64,000 nucleotides of DNA from Bicyclus anynana (GCF_947172395.1 NC_069099.1:13149740-13213739); one strand, 5' to 3'; numbered from the stretch's first letter, positions 43,430 to 54,306 are shown. A program made the numbers and translations. The notes: a model not told the origin generated them from the letters alone.

Positions 43430-43563
43430 TCTATACTAATATATAAAGCTGAAGAGTTTGTTTGTTTGATTGAACGCGCTAATCTCAGGAACTACCGGTC
43501 CGATTTGAAAAATTCTTTCAGTGTTAGATAGCAAATTTATCGAAGAAGGCTATATACTGTATA
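43430..43563 (+). mobile_element. Hel-1, 3'-truncated
   Basis: A|TCTATACTAATATATAAAGC, GCGCTAATCTCAGGAACTAC, TTCAGTGTTAGATAGC...GAAGGCTATATA; the 3' hairpin is lost. Confidence 0.75.
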
Positions 43564-43952
43564 ACAACTTATTTTCAAAGTTGTAAAGATGCAAACGACT
43601 AATTGTAACCGAGCTTACGACTAATCACAAAAAGCCATTGCTATTATTTTAGTAACTTTAGTAAAAGCTAAGGACTAATCTAGTATCAGTGCTTTGATGG
43701 ATAGCAAGTATAAATATCAAAGAATCATTCTTCATCGTCAAAGTACCTTGTTGAATTGTTTCAATATTAGTGACCTTTCTGCCGGCGATAGTTCGAAGGT
43801 CAGCCATAGTATTTTTAAAATCGTCAAGGTTATTTGCACGTTTTGCAAAGTTTCGTGCATGCGTAGCTGTAGGTAAATATGATAATTTGAAACAATCCCA
43901 AAAGGGATGTTTTTGTTTTCATTCAAATAGTGTAGATGATTTTATTTATGAA

Positions 43953-44185
43953 CTAGCGGATGCATGCGACTTTGATAACGGAAATTTAGTTTTTTAAAAG
44001 CCTCGCATAAACTATGTATCTTTTCAGGCTAAACATTTGCCTATTTGTGGCTAAAGTCAGCTCTGTATCTTCCAGTGAAAGTGACATTAAAATCCGATCA
44101 GCCGTTCCGATAGACAGAAAGATAATATAAACGCCCGGATAAACAGAAAGACAGACTTTTCGTTTGTCTGTCTGTTTATATTTAA
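43953..44185 (-). mobile_element. Hel-2-like Helitron, decayed
   Basis: CTAGCGGATGCATGCGACTT at left (3' end complement). Body has AAAATCCGATCAGCCGTTCC, ending in a GACAGACTTTTCGTTTGTCT microsatellite region. Confidence 0.55.
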
Positions 44186-45072
44186 ATATATTGAAAATAG
44201 CTATAAGCACATGAAAACACACAGATATTTAGAGATCACAGACATACATACACTTATTATTTATATATATTGATGATGATTGGTTCAGAACATTCAGACT
44301 TATTTAATAGATTAATTGCTAACTCGGTGTCTTTCTAGGAAAATGTCAATCGAGATCAATGATGAAGAGTTATTAGTTATAGAAGTGGCATGCTCGTAGA
44401 GTAACTATTTCCCACAGTTCCCATTAGGTATCTTCATCACAGTCGGATTAATTAATTTATTTACACAAATGAAATAATTAAATTAAAAATCAATAAACAT
44501 ATGTAGAACTAAAATCTAGTAATAAAACTTATAGTTCAGGTTATAAATAAGCTTTGCATATCTTTATGATGTGCTAATTGTTTCGCTTGTTTCGCATACG
44601 ACGTTCATTTATACAATTTGACACACCTGATATTTATTATGTTTGAATAATATAATCTCGCTCATTTTAATTAGGTATAGGTTAACTAGAAACGACCTCG
44701 ATTTTGTCCGCTTTGAAGGATTTTCTTACAAACCTTCATCTTCTTCAATTACTTCGTAACCTTAGGAGTTTAACGAAAATCGTTCTATGAATAATAGGAG
44801 ATGGGTAAATAAATGTATAAAAAGAAAAAGTCGGTTAAAAATCAATTGGGTTTCCGCGTATAAAAAAATTTCAATCTTCGAGAAAGTATTTTTGTTACCA
44901 AGAATATTAGACTCAGAGCTTGTAAAAAAGATTGGTGACAAATTTTACAAATTTCAGAGTTAACTTCTTTTAAATCTGTAATTATTAGACTAAAAAAATT
45001 GGTGATTGAGTGTATAATTGTTCGATAGGTACTCATTAACATATATATACTCTCAAAAATACTTTTCTATTT
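44186..45072. other. AT-rich DNA, no gene seen
   Basis: 44684-44850 begins CTAGAAACGACCTCGATTTT and ends near AAGTCGGTTAAAAATC, so parts may be decayed Helitron and ACCGACTTC repeats. Confidence 0.35.
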
Positions 45073-45432
45073 AAGTGTCGTCGCACACGCGACAGCCACA
45101 AACATCGCTACAAGAAGCAAGAAGGGGCCACAAAAGTAGCTGAAGCGTGCGACAGCCCCTTGTGGGCGGTGGTCGACACTTGTGGTCGGTGGCTGCTACT
45201 TTTTAGCCCATACATGTAGTATCACAATCGCGCGAGTGGCGTGTGGCGGCGTTTTGTGTCGGCGTTTAGTGGCCGGTGCGGGCCACAAGAAGCGAGCAGC
45301 GACGATTGTAGCGTGTGGCGGCCACAGGTGTCAACAGTGTGCGGCGAGTCCATATAAAATGTATGAAAACTACGGGAAATATGCGATAGCGGATTTTTGT
45401 GGTTGTGGCCCGTGTGTGGGAGCCCTAAGTAT
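45073..45432. mobile_element. GC-rich MITE candidate
   Basis: 360 bp, much GC-richer than its flanks. The left end (TTAAGTGTCGTCGCACACGC...CCACAAACATCG) and the complement of the right end (CTTAGGGCTCCCACACACGG...CCACAAAAATCC) align as imperfect inverted repeats. The interior repeats CCACAAGAAGCGAGCAGC-like and GTGTGGCGGC motifs. A 98-codon Cys-rich frame inside is a by-product of the composition. Confidence 0.5.
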
Positions 45433-45691
45433 CTACTTAAAGGTATTATTTCACAAAGATTCAAACGTAAATCTTTAAACAGCATTATAAGTCTTAGCTT
45501 CTTCATCCTAAGACATAAATTAGAGTGAACGATTCCCTTTGTTATGGTGTTAACAGTTTATTTGAAACATTAGCGATTATTTCCAAAGTCAGTGATTCAC
45601 TTCGCTCATTGTTTTGGAGATTTTGTTCATTGAGATATTTTTTTTTGTTTACACGTAACGTTGCTTTGTGTTGTTTGCGTTTGTTTTTAAT

Positions 45692-45856
45692 AGACAGGTG
45701 TTGATTGGATGCAAATCTGGAACTAGTTTAGTGGGTAACATAAACAAGAGAAACTGTGAACTGATTCATGGGAATGTGCCATTATGTAGGGCGACTTTTG
45801 CGGTATTTGAAAATAATAGATTTTCAAATACCTCAAAACTGAACAACCTTTACTGA
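45692..45856 (+). CDS. Possible exon, unknown protein
   Basis: The acceptor-like tract TTTGCGTTTGTTTTTAATAG ends at 45691. The frame then reads QVLIGCKSGTSLVGNINKRN, CELIHGNVPLCRATFAVFEN and on to TGA at 45854-45856. A possible donor GCG|GTATTT lies within, near 45800. The protein has normal composition but is not recognised. No poly(A) signal close by. Confidence 0.25.
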   Translation, partial: RQVLIGCKSGTSLVGNINKRNCELIHGNVPLCRATFAVFENNRFSNTSKLNNLY

Positions 45857-45935
45857 ATCTTACATAGAATGGTTAGCCTATATGACTTTGTGTATTGGAC
45901 CTGGGTTGGAGTTTTTGGTGATATTATCATTTATT

Positions 45936-46166
45936 AACCGACTTCAAAAAAAGTAGAAGGTTCTCAACACGACGCGAATGCTTTATTTATGTTTGTTACT
46001 TCATAACTTCGTCATTTATAAATAAATTTTGAAGATTAATTTTTGGTTTGAAAGTAAACAATAAAAATACTTCCAAATTGGTCCCATTTTATTTTTATGA
46101 AAATCGGTTTAGTAATTTTGTTCGTGTGTTAATCGAAATAACTGAAATACGTCTTTGAAGTCGGTT
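45936..46166. mobile_element. ACCGACTTC-family MITE, complete
   Basis: Perfect 13-bp terminal inverted repeats AACCGACTTCAAA / TTTGAAGTCGGTT, 231 bp. Interior includes ATGAAAATCGGTTTAGTAAT. Stray ends of the same family occur at 23645, 32761, 34990, 37445 and 44820. Confidence 0.75.
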
Positions 46167-46698
46167 CCATTTTTATGTAAAAAAGATTATCCGATAAATT
46201 CTCAATACGTAGCATCTTCGAGTTAGGAAGTTACAAGTACCATGTCAATCTCGTAGTGTCTTGAAGAGCATGTTAATTATGGGGTCGATCCGTCTCCATT
46301 GGCATATATCGGTATCTCGGTAGCCCAGAATCCTAGGGTGGGCATAGGTCCATTCAAGGGTGGGCACGCTCCCCCTATATACGCCTATGTCGATTAATCA
46401 ATAACATCTGATACTACTTGTTAATCGTTAAATCAAATTTTATAATCCTTTGTGTGTGGAGATTGGATCTCCAAATCTCCTGTTTTTTATGTAAGTACAT
46501 GCCCATTTTTGATTAACCATTCAAATATGGTAATAATGAACATAATATTAGACTTAGGTAGGTATGTATTTTTATTTAACTCGCATATTTAATTTTTCAC
46601 GTATACCAATAAAAAATTAAGTAACTTTAAGTATACATATAAAAAAATCATAATTAATGTGATGACAGGATTGAAATACGACTGTTGTTCTTACAAGA
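46167..46698. other. Unique DNA
   Basis: No gene. GGAGATTGGATCTCCAAATC at about 46457 is a near-palindrome; 46340-46390 is locally GC-rich. Confidence 0.35.
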
Positions 46699-46886
46699 AG
46701 GCTAATTCACTAACGTTGACGTATATAGTTGACTTATACGGAATTGAGATTCTATGTAACAAATGTCATCTGGTGCCTACTGACAACCCAAGTGGATATC
46801 ATACAGTAAGTAGATAATATTTGTCACTTAATTTTGATGTTTATTTTAATTGGTTTTTAATAAAGACCAAATTAGTGAATAGGCCA
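46699..46886. mobile_element. MITE-F copy
   Basis: Left GGCTAATTCACTAACG, right AAAGACCAAATTAGTGAATA-GGCCA; shares ATGTCATCTGGTGCC...GTGGATATCATA interior motifs with 20634-20820 (there inverted). Confidence 0.7.
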
Positions 46887-47629
46887 CTGGACGAACTCTG
46901 TCACAAAGGGCCCTACTACGTAACGATTAGACTTACCTCATCGATCGTAGATCGTTAGATGGGCCTCAAAGCGTCGCGGAATTGTCATTGGTTTCGCACA
47001 TTGAGTGCGTCATGACTCGTAACACATTTTTCTTTATACATGTTGTGTTGTGTTTTTACACAAAATGAACACGAAAGCGTAATTAAGGGATTGAAATGAA
47101 GAAAAAAAACAGTAAATATTTTTTTAAGTCCACATCCACTCACAGCATACGCTTGTTACGTACTAATACTAAGATAAGATGTGCGTGCACGTCTTTGAGT
47201 AATGACATAAAATTGTGCATTCTTTTGTATAGAGGGGTCTTCTCTAACGATTTATATCGATGACTTACCTACGTTGATGAGTAAAGTATTTAGCACGCGT
47301 TCACCTAGACAACCTTGGCAAACCCAACAGCCATTTAAAGGTAACGACCAACGTCTTAATGCAGCCGGTCCAATGTCACCGTAATTTAGTCAATCGAATC
47401 TCGCAACGCTGTACCGTGAAGGCTTCTCCGCGGCACGATCTGCGGCGTCACATGTGATTACTGATTACCGTTGTTGTCATCAAGCATAGGGTTGGCAATC
47501 GCTGATTACGTAATTAATGGCTGTATTTTTTAATTTAGAATGTTTGGATGTCAATCGTCAAAATTCCGAGTCGCCGAGTTGCCGCATCAGATGTGATTAC
47601 CGATGTGATTATCCTTGTTATGGTCATTA
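46887..47629. promoter_or_regulatory. Unique DNA with a GATTA-motif cluster
   Basis: Between 47453 and 47615 occur ATGTGATTACTGATTACCG, GCTGATTACGTAATTAATGG and ATGTGATTACCGATGTGATT, i.e. at least five TGATTA cores plus a TAATTA. Such cores are bound by homeodomain proteins. No gene is seen nearby, so a regulatory role is inference. Confidence 0.25.
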
Positions 47630-48027
47630 CTAGCGGACGCCTGCGACTTCGTCCGCGTGGAATTTAGTTTTTCACAAATCCCTCGGGAACCATGGATTTT
47701 TCCGGGATAAAAAAATTAGCCTATGTGTTAATCTAGGCTATAATATATCTTAATACCAAATTTCAGCTAATTCGGTTCAGTAGTTGAGGCGTGAAAGAGT
47801 AACAAATGTTCATATCATCAAAATCATCAGTTTTCGCAAATCTCGGGAAACCATGGATTTTTTCGGGATAAAAGCCTATGTGTTAATCCAGAGTAAAATC
47901 TATTTCCATTCTAAATTTCAGCTAAATCGCTTCAGTAGTAGCGGCGTTATAGAGTAACAAACAGCCAAACATCCAAACATACATCCAAACATCCATACAA
48001 ACTTTCGCATTTATAATATTAGTAGGA
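47630..48027 (-). mobile_element. Hel-1 Helitron, complete, doubled interior
   Basis: Minus strand A|TCCTACTAATATTATAAATG to CGCGGACGAAGTCGCAGGCG...CTAG|T. The interior holds two related blocks (CTCGGGAACCATGGATTTTT... and CTCGGGAAACCATGGATTTT...), each with AAATTTCAGCTAA. 398 bp. Confidence 0.88.
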
Positions 48028-48060
48028 TTATATACGGGGAATCGGGACAGCTAGCCATAT

Positions 48061-48201
48061 CTTTTTTTTAATATGACCAATATTCCCATATCCCTCTAAC
48101 TAGTCGGGAAAGACTGTATTAAGAGTGGGTACGACAATAGACCAACTCAGCGGGGATCGAACCACCACCCCTCTGTGATAAATTCGACCTTTGAGCTATT
48201 A
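48061..48201 (-). mobile_element. SINE-C copy
   Basis: Poly-T, ATATGACCAATATTCCCATA, GTCGGGAAAGACTGTATTAA, GGGTACGACAATAGACCAAC, B box GGGGATCGAACCACC, eroded head. Confidence 0.82.
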
Positions 48202-49447
48202 GCAAACATATGCCAATAAATACTGGTAAAATAAATTGTAAAATATTGCAGTCTATCAGCGAGATCACATTGCGGATGCTTTTACTTGATTAATTAAAAA
48301 ATCCAGCCATCAAACAGATTCCGGTGTATTTATAGACGGCACAAATAAAAATGAATCAAAATTCTTTTTTGAGAACGACTCAATCGCCTCATTTCGGCCG
48401 ATACGTCGTATTTATTAATATTATTAACCTTAACAATGATTAATTTAATGTTTTGATTTGCTACCGGTGTTTGTTTTTATCGGCGTCCGGTATTTTAATT
48501 CAATCATCTTTAATGCATTTTCAAACAATTAGGAATTCCACAGACGAAAACAGTTATGAAATTATTCTAATGTCGGAAACGGGTTAACATTAGAAGCGGA
48601 TTTAAAGGGCAAAACACTAATATTGAATTAAAGTATATCGGGTCTAACAAATCCACCAAGTATATCAACATAATCATTACATACAATAATCCCTCGAGTG
48701 GCAGAGAATAACCTTAAGCGACGTCCCGGACTTGTGACCCATGGATGTAGGGTTAAGGATGTCCTTTAAAACTAGTTAGGTACCTACTACTTCATTGTGC
48801 AGCCAAACCCCGAAAATGGATACTCGTTATAATATAGAACTAAGCCATGTTATATAGCCGAACACATTTCTCAGATTAGGAGAAAAGATGTTACAAAAAC
48901 GAGACTTAACGCATTGTTCTACAAATACTGGATTATAATTTGTAAACAAGAATTTTTAACAATGTTTTAAATAAAGTCTACTTTAAATTATTGAATAGAT
49001 CTACACAGTGGCGTGCATAACTTTTTAACTAGAGTAGGTATACGTAGGTACAAATTTAAAATAAAAATGGAAAATTATAATACAGGTTCGTAATGACCCA
49101 GGGTAAGCAGTGCATTTTGTGCCAGCGCGATTCTAATAGACAAAAAACTCTTTCTTCAAGATACTTAAGCGTTCGTCTGAGCTAGGCCTTATGGTGGTAA
49201 TTTTTATGCATTTTTCGTGTCACGTGTACCATAATTATTCCTTAAGTTTTATGGTACAAAACGCCTCATGTATCAACCTAATTGCAAATCTCGAGAGATT
49301 ACCGAGTGCCAATGGTTTACGACTAAGTACTTATAAAATATACCCGTTAGGCATATCAATAAAATCAGATTTTTAGATTTCTTTGATGCACTTGTTTCAA
49401 TGTTGGTTATATTAGATTATACCTGGAAGGACTAGGGTTTAATGTCT
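48202..49447. other. Unique AT-rich DNA
   Basis: 48722-48769 (GGACTTGTGACCCATGGATG...GGGTTAAGGA) matches the complement of 53257-53303, a minor repeat. 49183-49262 resembles 50170-50250. No gene supported. Confidence 0.4.
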
Positions 49448-49745
49448 TTATCAGCCGATAGACGTCCCCTGCTGGATATAGGCCTCTTGCATGGACCTCC
49501 AAGCACAACAATCTCGAGCCGCCAACATCCAGCGGCTCCCTGCAACCCGCTTGATATCCTCGGTCCACCTAATTTGGGGTCGACCAACACTGCGCTTTCC
49601 GGGATCGCCATTCCAGCACCTTAGGACCACAATGTCCATCGGCTCTTCGAACTATGTGGCCTGCCCATTGCCACTTCAGCTTCTCCCGCTGATCTCAGCA
49701 GGATATAGCTATATCAGTGACTTTGGTTCGTCTGCGGATCTCCAC
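49448..49745 (-). mobile_element. RTE LINE 3'-end fragment
   Basis: Complement of the RTE C-terminal coding end, from CAGCCGATAGACGTCCCCTG to GACTTTGGTTCGTCTGCGGA. Several indels. Confidence 0.88.
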
Positions 49746-49750
49746 ATTAC

Positions 49751-49808
49751 TGACGCGGATGAGTCGCGGCCTATACCGTCCACGCGGACGAGTCGCGGGC
49801 GTCCACTA
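49751..49808 (+). mobile_element. Two consecutive Helitron 3' ends
   Basis: GACGCGGATGAGTCGCGGCC then CGCGGACGAGTCGCGGGCGT-CCACTAG. Each is a hairpin (CGCGGA-YGAGTCGCG) of the Helitron 3' terminus; only the second retains CTAG. Confidence 0.7.
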
Positions 49809-49816
49809 GTTTCAAA

Positions 49817-50050
49817 TCGTTATCAACCCTTATTCGGCTCACTGCTGAGCTCGAGTCTCCTCTCAGAATGAGAAGGGTTAAGAAAATTTTCTGGTATGCA
49901 GGTTTCCTCACGATGTTTTCCTTCACCGTTTGAGACACGTGATATTGAATTTCTTAAAATGCACACAACTGAAAAGTTGGAGGACCGGATTCGAACCCTC
50001 ATCTTCCGGAATCGGAGGCAGAGGTCACATCCACTGGGCTATCATGGCTC
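49817..50050 (-). mobile_element. SINE-B with internal deletions
   Basis: CGTTATCAACCCTTATTCGG, then a jump from AGAAGGGTTA to AGAAAATTTTCTGG, body, and head CCACTGGGCTATCATGGCTC. Confidence 0.9.
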
Positions 50051-50417
50051 TCAGTAGTAATTTTATACAAATCTAATTAATATATTTCGTTACGGTTCTG
50101 ATACAAATTAACACTTTTACAACTAATAAGCTACCGGTTTATAAACTTTATCACCGTGACAACATTTCGACCAATTAGGTGGACATTTTTATGCGTTTAG
50201 CGTATCTTCTGTAAGGTCCCCTTAAATTTTATGATGCAAACCGTTTTGATTAAAACTCTCTGGATAATAAAGATATTTGTGGTTTAATTGGCAGCTTCTG
50301 CTGACGTCGAGAAATGCAACACGTGACCAAGCGATTTGAAAAAAAAAAAGGAGTCTGAGCATTTTGGGCCCAGCACGTTACAAAAAAATACTTAATAAAT
50401 AAATATTAAATATTTTA
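50051..50417. other. Unique AT-rich DNA
   Basis: No gene; 50340 has a 10-base A run. Confidence 0.4.
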
Positions 50418-50460
50418 CTAGCGGACGCCAGTGACTTCGTCCTCGTGAAATTAAGTTTAT
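50418..50460 (-). mobile_element. Helitron 3'-end scrap
   Basis: CTAGCGGACGCCAGTGACTT, only the terminal ~40 bp, lying 15 bp before the start of the next Helitron. Confidence 0.65.
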
Positions 50461-50474
50461 TTATTTATAGTTTA

Positions 50475-51753
50475 CTAGCGGACGCCCGCGACTTCGTCCG
50501 CGTAAAAATTGATATAAACTTCTCTACCCTCTACCTTACCCTGCTCGTAAACCTACCCAACCCTACCCTACCCTACCCCTACCTTACTCCTACCCTACCG
50601 CTAACGCTAACCCTACCCTCCCCCCACCTTACCCCTACCCTAACCCTACCCGTAACCTATCCATACCCTATCCTACCCTACCACTAATCTACCCCTACCC
50701 TACCCCTACCCTACCCCCACCTTACTCCTACCCTACCGCTAACCCTAACCCTTCACTACCCCTACCTAACCCCTACCCGTACCCTACTCCTACCCTACCT
50801 TACCCTATCCTACCCCTATCCTACTCCTCCCCTACCCTATACGTTTCATATCCTTCCCCTACCTCTACCTTGCCCCTACCCTACACTACCCCTACCTTAT
50901 CCGTACACTACCCTACCCTACACTTTCCCTCCTACCCCTTCCTATACCTACCCTCAGCAAAATTGGTCCAGCCCTTTGTGCGTGGTGCAATGACCAAAAG
51001 ACTATAATTTCCCAAGCGACTTCTATGCTAATACTATAAAGAGGTAAATTCTGTGTGGTTGTCGGGGGTAATCTCTGGATCTACTGGACCGATTTGGAAA
51101 ATTCTTTTACCAATAGAAAGCTACATTATTTGCGAGTGTCACGGGAATGGGAACCACGTAATTGAAACCGCGGGGTGTCATATAGCGGCATTTCTGCGAC
51201 TTTCAGAAATTTTGTATTATCTCCGAAACTATATAACTAATTAACATACTGTAAAGGGCAAATCTTATCTCTATAATATCCTTGTGATTATTAAATAATT
51301 TATTTTGATAAGGATTTAAGTTTAGTTGTGTAAATAATGACGTAAACCTTAGTTTAAAATTTAAATAATTTATTAAAGTACTAAAGGTACTATATCTGAT
51401 AAAATATAAAAGATAGATATAAGTATGTCGCGGACTTTTTTGTAGAACTTTTAAAGGTTCAAAAAGCCTCCATACATTCATTTCAGTTATACGCAATGGT
51501 TGAGGCAGCGCATACGAATAAGTAAGTTTTTCGGTCCGACCTGTAAGAGAAAACCCGCGATAACTCAGTAGTTATATATGATAGAAATATAAAATATAGC
51601 CTATAGCATTTCCCGATAACGTAGCATCCTACTGGTGAAAGAATTTTTGAAATCGGACCAGTAGTTCCGAAGATTACCCCATTTCAAAAAATTGTTACAA
51701 ACTTACAAACTTACAAACTTACAAACTTTACCTCTTTATAATATTAGTATAGA
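50475..51753 (-). mobile_element. Hel-3 composite Helitron, copy 2
   Basis: Same order as 28105-29362: CTAGCGGACGCCCGCGACTT end, C-rich tract (50521-50952), CAGCAAAATTGGTCCAGCCC, internal inverted 5' end (TATGCTAATACTATAAAGAG at 51030), shared interior (ACATACTGTAAAGGGCAAAT), and 5' end CTTTATAATATTAGTATAGA at 51753. Confidence 0.85.
50521..50952 (+). repeat. Degenerate (CCCTAC)n tract
   Basis: About 430 bp of CCCTA/CCCCTAC units, with a few CTAACCCTAACCC variants that resemble telomeric repeats. Partner of 28150-28548. Confidence 0.92.
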
Positions 51754-51756
51754 TAA

Positions 51757-51945
51757 AAAATAAACCTTGGCTAAATTTATTGTGGGCTCTTCTCGGACCA
51801 AGGCGCGTTTGGAACCCTCGTAATTTTAATTTTATGTTTTCGAATGATTATTATCACCATTATCTTAAGTGTAATATTATTACCTGACGTTTCGAAAGAG
51901 CTTGTAAACTGAGCCTATTTGATATAAATGAATATTGACTTTGAC
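51757..51945 (+). mobile_element. LINE-E 3' UTR fragment
   Basis: AATAAACCTTGGCTAAATTT, TTGTGGGCTCTTCTCGGACC, ACCTGACGTTTCGAAAGAGC, TGTAAACTGAGCCTATTTGA. Abuts the Hel-3 5' end. Confidence 0.75.
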
Positions 51946-51948
51946 TTT

Positions 51949-52093
51949 ATCACAAATCCCGTGGGAATCTAGGATTTTTCCGAGATGAAAAGTAGCCATT
52001 TAAAATTTCACATAAATCGCTTTAGTTGCCGCACCGTAGGCGGTACAAACATACACACTTACACACAAACTTTCGCCTTTATAATATTAGTGT
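51949..52093 (-). mobile_element. Hel-1 fragment
   Basis: CACAAATCCCGTGGGAATCT (body side) to CGCCTTTATAATATTAGTGT (5' end complement); the 3' hairpin end is missing. Confidence 0.7.
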
Positions 52094-52358
52094 GTTAGTG
52101 TGTGTTTAGAATTAGATATGATAATTGCTAACATTTTTTGCAATGTATGGAATTTTGTTAAAATCGTGAATTTTACAATGAAGGTACTTGCCCATATCTT
52201 GATTATGCAATTGTCAATCAATCTGAAATTAAACCAGTCTAAAACTGATATTATTATTTAATAAGTGACACTAACTTGGGTATTGTAACGGTTCATTCAT
52301 TAAATCTGGACCCATCATACGGAAAATGCATCCTTAAAATATACTAAGTATGGGAAAG
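52094..52358. other. Unique DNA, no gene seen
   Basis: AT-rich; nothing recognised. Confidence 0.4.
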
Positions 52359-52424
52359 CTTATCCCGCTTCCATCTTATTTTGCATCTTCACTTATCATC
52401 AAGTGAGACTGCAAAGAATAAAAA
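52359..52424 (+). mobile_element. SINE-A 3' scrap
   Basis: GCTTATCCCGCTTCCATCTT...ACTTATCATCAAGTGAGACT and GCAAAGAATAAAAA; the last part of SINE-A, degraded. Confidence 0.7.
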
Positions 52425-52433
52425 CATCACTAC

Positions 52434-52680
52434 CTTAAGCCGCCAGCATCCAGCGGCTCCCCATCGATCCCTTATGAGGGTCAACCAACATTGCGTTTAC
52501 AAAGTCAATGTCGCCATTAATTATCTTGAGACACCAATGTCCATCGGCTCTTCGAACTAAAGTGAAACGAAGTGCCTTGTCCATTGTCACTTCAACTTGG
52601 AGACTCGCTGAGCTAATAATGCTGGTGACTTTGGTATTTTTGCGGATCTCCTTATTTCTTAGATCACGCAGAGATATTCC
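52434..52680 (-). mobile_element. RTE LINE 3'-end fragment
   Basis: GCCGCCAGCATCCAGCGGCT through ATGTCCATCGGCTCTTCGAA to TAGATCACGCAGAGATA. It then fuses without spacer to a Helitron body (CTCGGGAACCATGG). Confidence 0.8.
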
Positions 52681-53005
52681 CTCGGGAACCATGGATTTTT
52701 CCGGGATACAAAGTATTCTATGTATTAATCCATGCTATAATATATCTTAAGACCAAATTTCAGCTAATTTGGTTCTGTAGTTGAGGCGTGAAAGAGTAAC
52801 AAAATCATCAGTTTTCGCAAATCTCGGGAAACCATGTTTTTTTTCGGAATAAAAAGTAGCCTGTCTATGTGTTCATCCAGAGTAAAATCTATTTCCTTTC
52901 CAAATTTCAGCTAAATTGCTTCAGTAGTAGCGGCGTTAGAGAGAATCAAACATCCAAACATACATACAAACATCCATACAAACTTTCATCCATACAAATG
53001 TTTCA
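52681..53005 (-). mobile_element. Hel-1 fragment, no 3' end
   Basis: Same doubled interior as 47630-48027 (CTCGGGAACCATGGATTTTT, then ATCTCGGGAAACCATG), ending in the CATCCAAACATACATACAAA repeats. Confidence 0.75.
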
Positions 53006-53803
53006 TAATTAAAACCACTTGTCACAACGACGATCTTCTCCTAGAAAGAGAGACCCCTGACCTTGAAACACGCCACGATATTTTTGTGAGGTCTTTTGTA
53101 TGCGTTTAGACATAGTACAGAACGAGTAGGTTACAATACCTAATTGAACTTGACTCTCAAAGTATCCATAGCTGCTCTAATAGGATTTTACCAAATTTTG
53201 CTAGGCCGGGAGAACAACACGAGCAGAGAACGGGGAGTGTTGATCGATCGTCAAGGAATTCCTTAACCCTACATCCTGTAGTCACAAGTTCAGGACTCTG
53301 CTCGGAGTTTTTCTCTCTACCACGCGATGTACCCGGCAAAAGCACGGTGAATCCATGGAATGCTAAGATATTCGTCTCTAGAGAGTTACAAAACCCACAG
53401 TCTACAAATAATTATTAAGCATGAAACTTATACATTGCTTAAATATGCTGCACATGAATTCACATGTTATTTTAGTATTTGATGTAATCTCAAACTAAAT
53501 GATACAATGATAAAACTCAATTAATAATGGTTCGTCTATACTTTGCAAGTTATAGGATATAAAATATAGACAAAGACCCCGAGGAAGAGTTTGGCTAATT
53601 ATACATTCTAAAAGCGCCGCTACCATAGACATCGAGAACCGGTCCATATTCAATTAGTCTGGATTATTTATGGCTTCCTCAATGTCGTCTGGCTCTGGGC
53701 CTATGTATTATTTTCATAAATTTTGTCTTTCACTTAAGACGAGACGTATAACGCTCGGAAGTTTTACGTTCTGAAAGTGACCTTGTATACTCCGTACGCG
53801 TTA
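53006..53803. other. Unique DNA with minor repeats
   Basis: 53257-53303 (complement GGGTTAAGGAATTCC region) pairs with 48722-48769; 53347-53385 (GTGAATCCATGGAATGCTAA) pairs with 21659-21697. A 62-codon minus frame lies over it but is unsupported. Confidence 0.35.
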
Positions 53804-53848
53804 ACTTGACACCTGGCTACCAGACATCATACGAGCCAGGTGTCAAGT
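53804..53848. other. 15-bp perfect inverted repeat, short loop
   Basis: ACTTGACACCTGGCT at 53804-53818 and AGCCAGGTGTCAAGT at 53834-53848, 15-nt loop. The stem is short for a microRNA precursor. CACCTGG / CCAGGTG are E-box-type cores. Confidence 0.5.
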
Positions 53849-54230
53849 CAATCCGCACGAGTTGCAGGATCATTTTATTTTCCGTCCGTTCATCTGTCTG
53901 TCTGACTGTCATTTAGCAAATTTGGAGTTAAAGTATGCTTAATTAGCATGAATTATCCTATAAAAGTGCTTCAAAGGCACAAGAACAATATATTTTTTAT
54001 TAAGTATTATAAAGTATAATGTATGCATAGGTAGTTTTGATTTAAGACAAAGAATAATTTGTACGGAACCCTCGGTGGGTGACTCCCATTCGCAATTGCC
54101 CGGATTTTTTATATGCGATGTTTTTCCACTGAAAGGTGGATCAATCTGTTTTGTATGTCAATGAATACCAAAAAAATAACATGAGAAAGATTTGCAATTT
54201 AAAATTAAGGAAAATTTGCATGTTGAAGAT

Positions 54231-54306
54231 TACTTATTATATTATTAGACTTTATAAGATACTTATTATATTATTAGACTTATTATTATTATTAGACTTT
54301 ATAAGT
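54231..54306. repeat. 29-bp AT-rich tandem repeat
   Basis: TACTTATTATATTATTAGAC-TTTATAAGA occurs about 2.5 times in a row. Confidence 0.7.

Noticed and set aside
45182..45478. 98-codon Cys/Gly/Ala-rich frame and its antisense partner
   Set aside because: Both come from the GC-rich repeat-like block with inverted ends.
50521..50952. Interstitial telomere
   Set aside because: The dominant unit is CCCTAC, not CCTAA, and the tract is part of a mobile Helitron; only a few short variants look telomeric.
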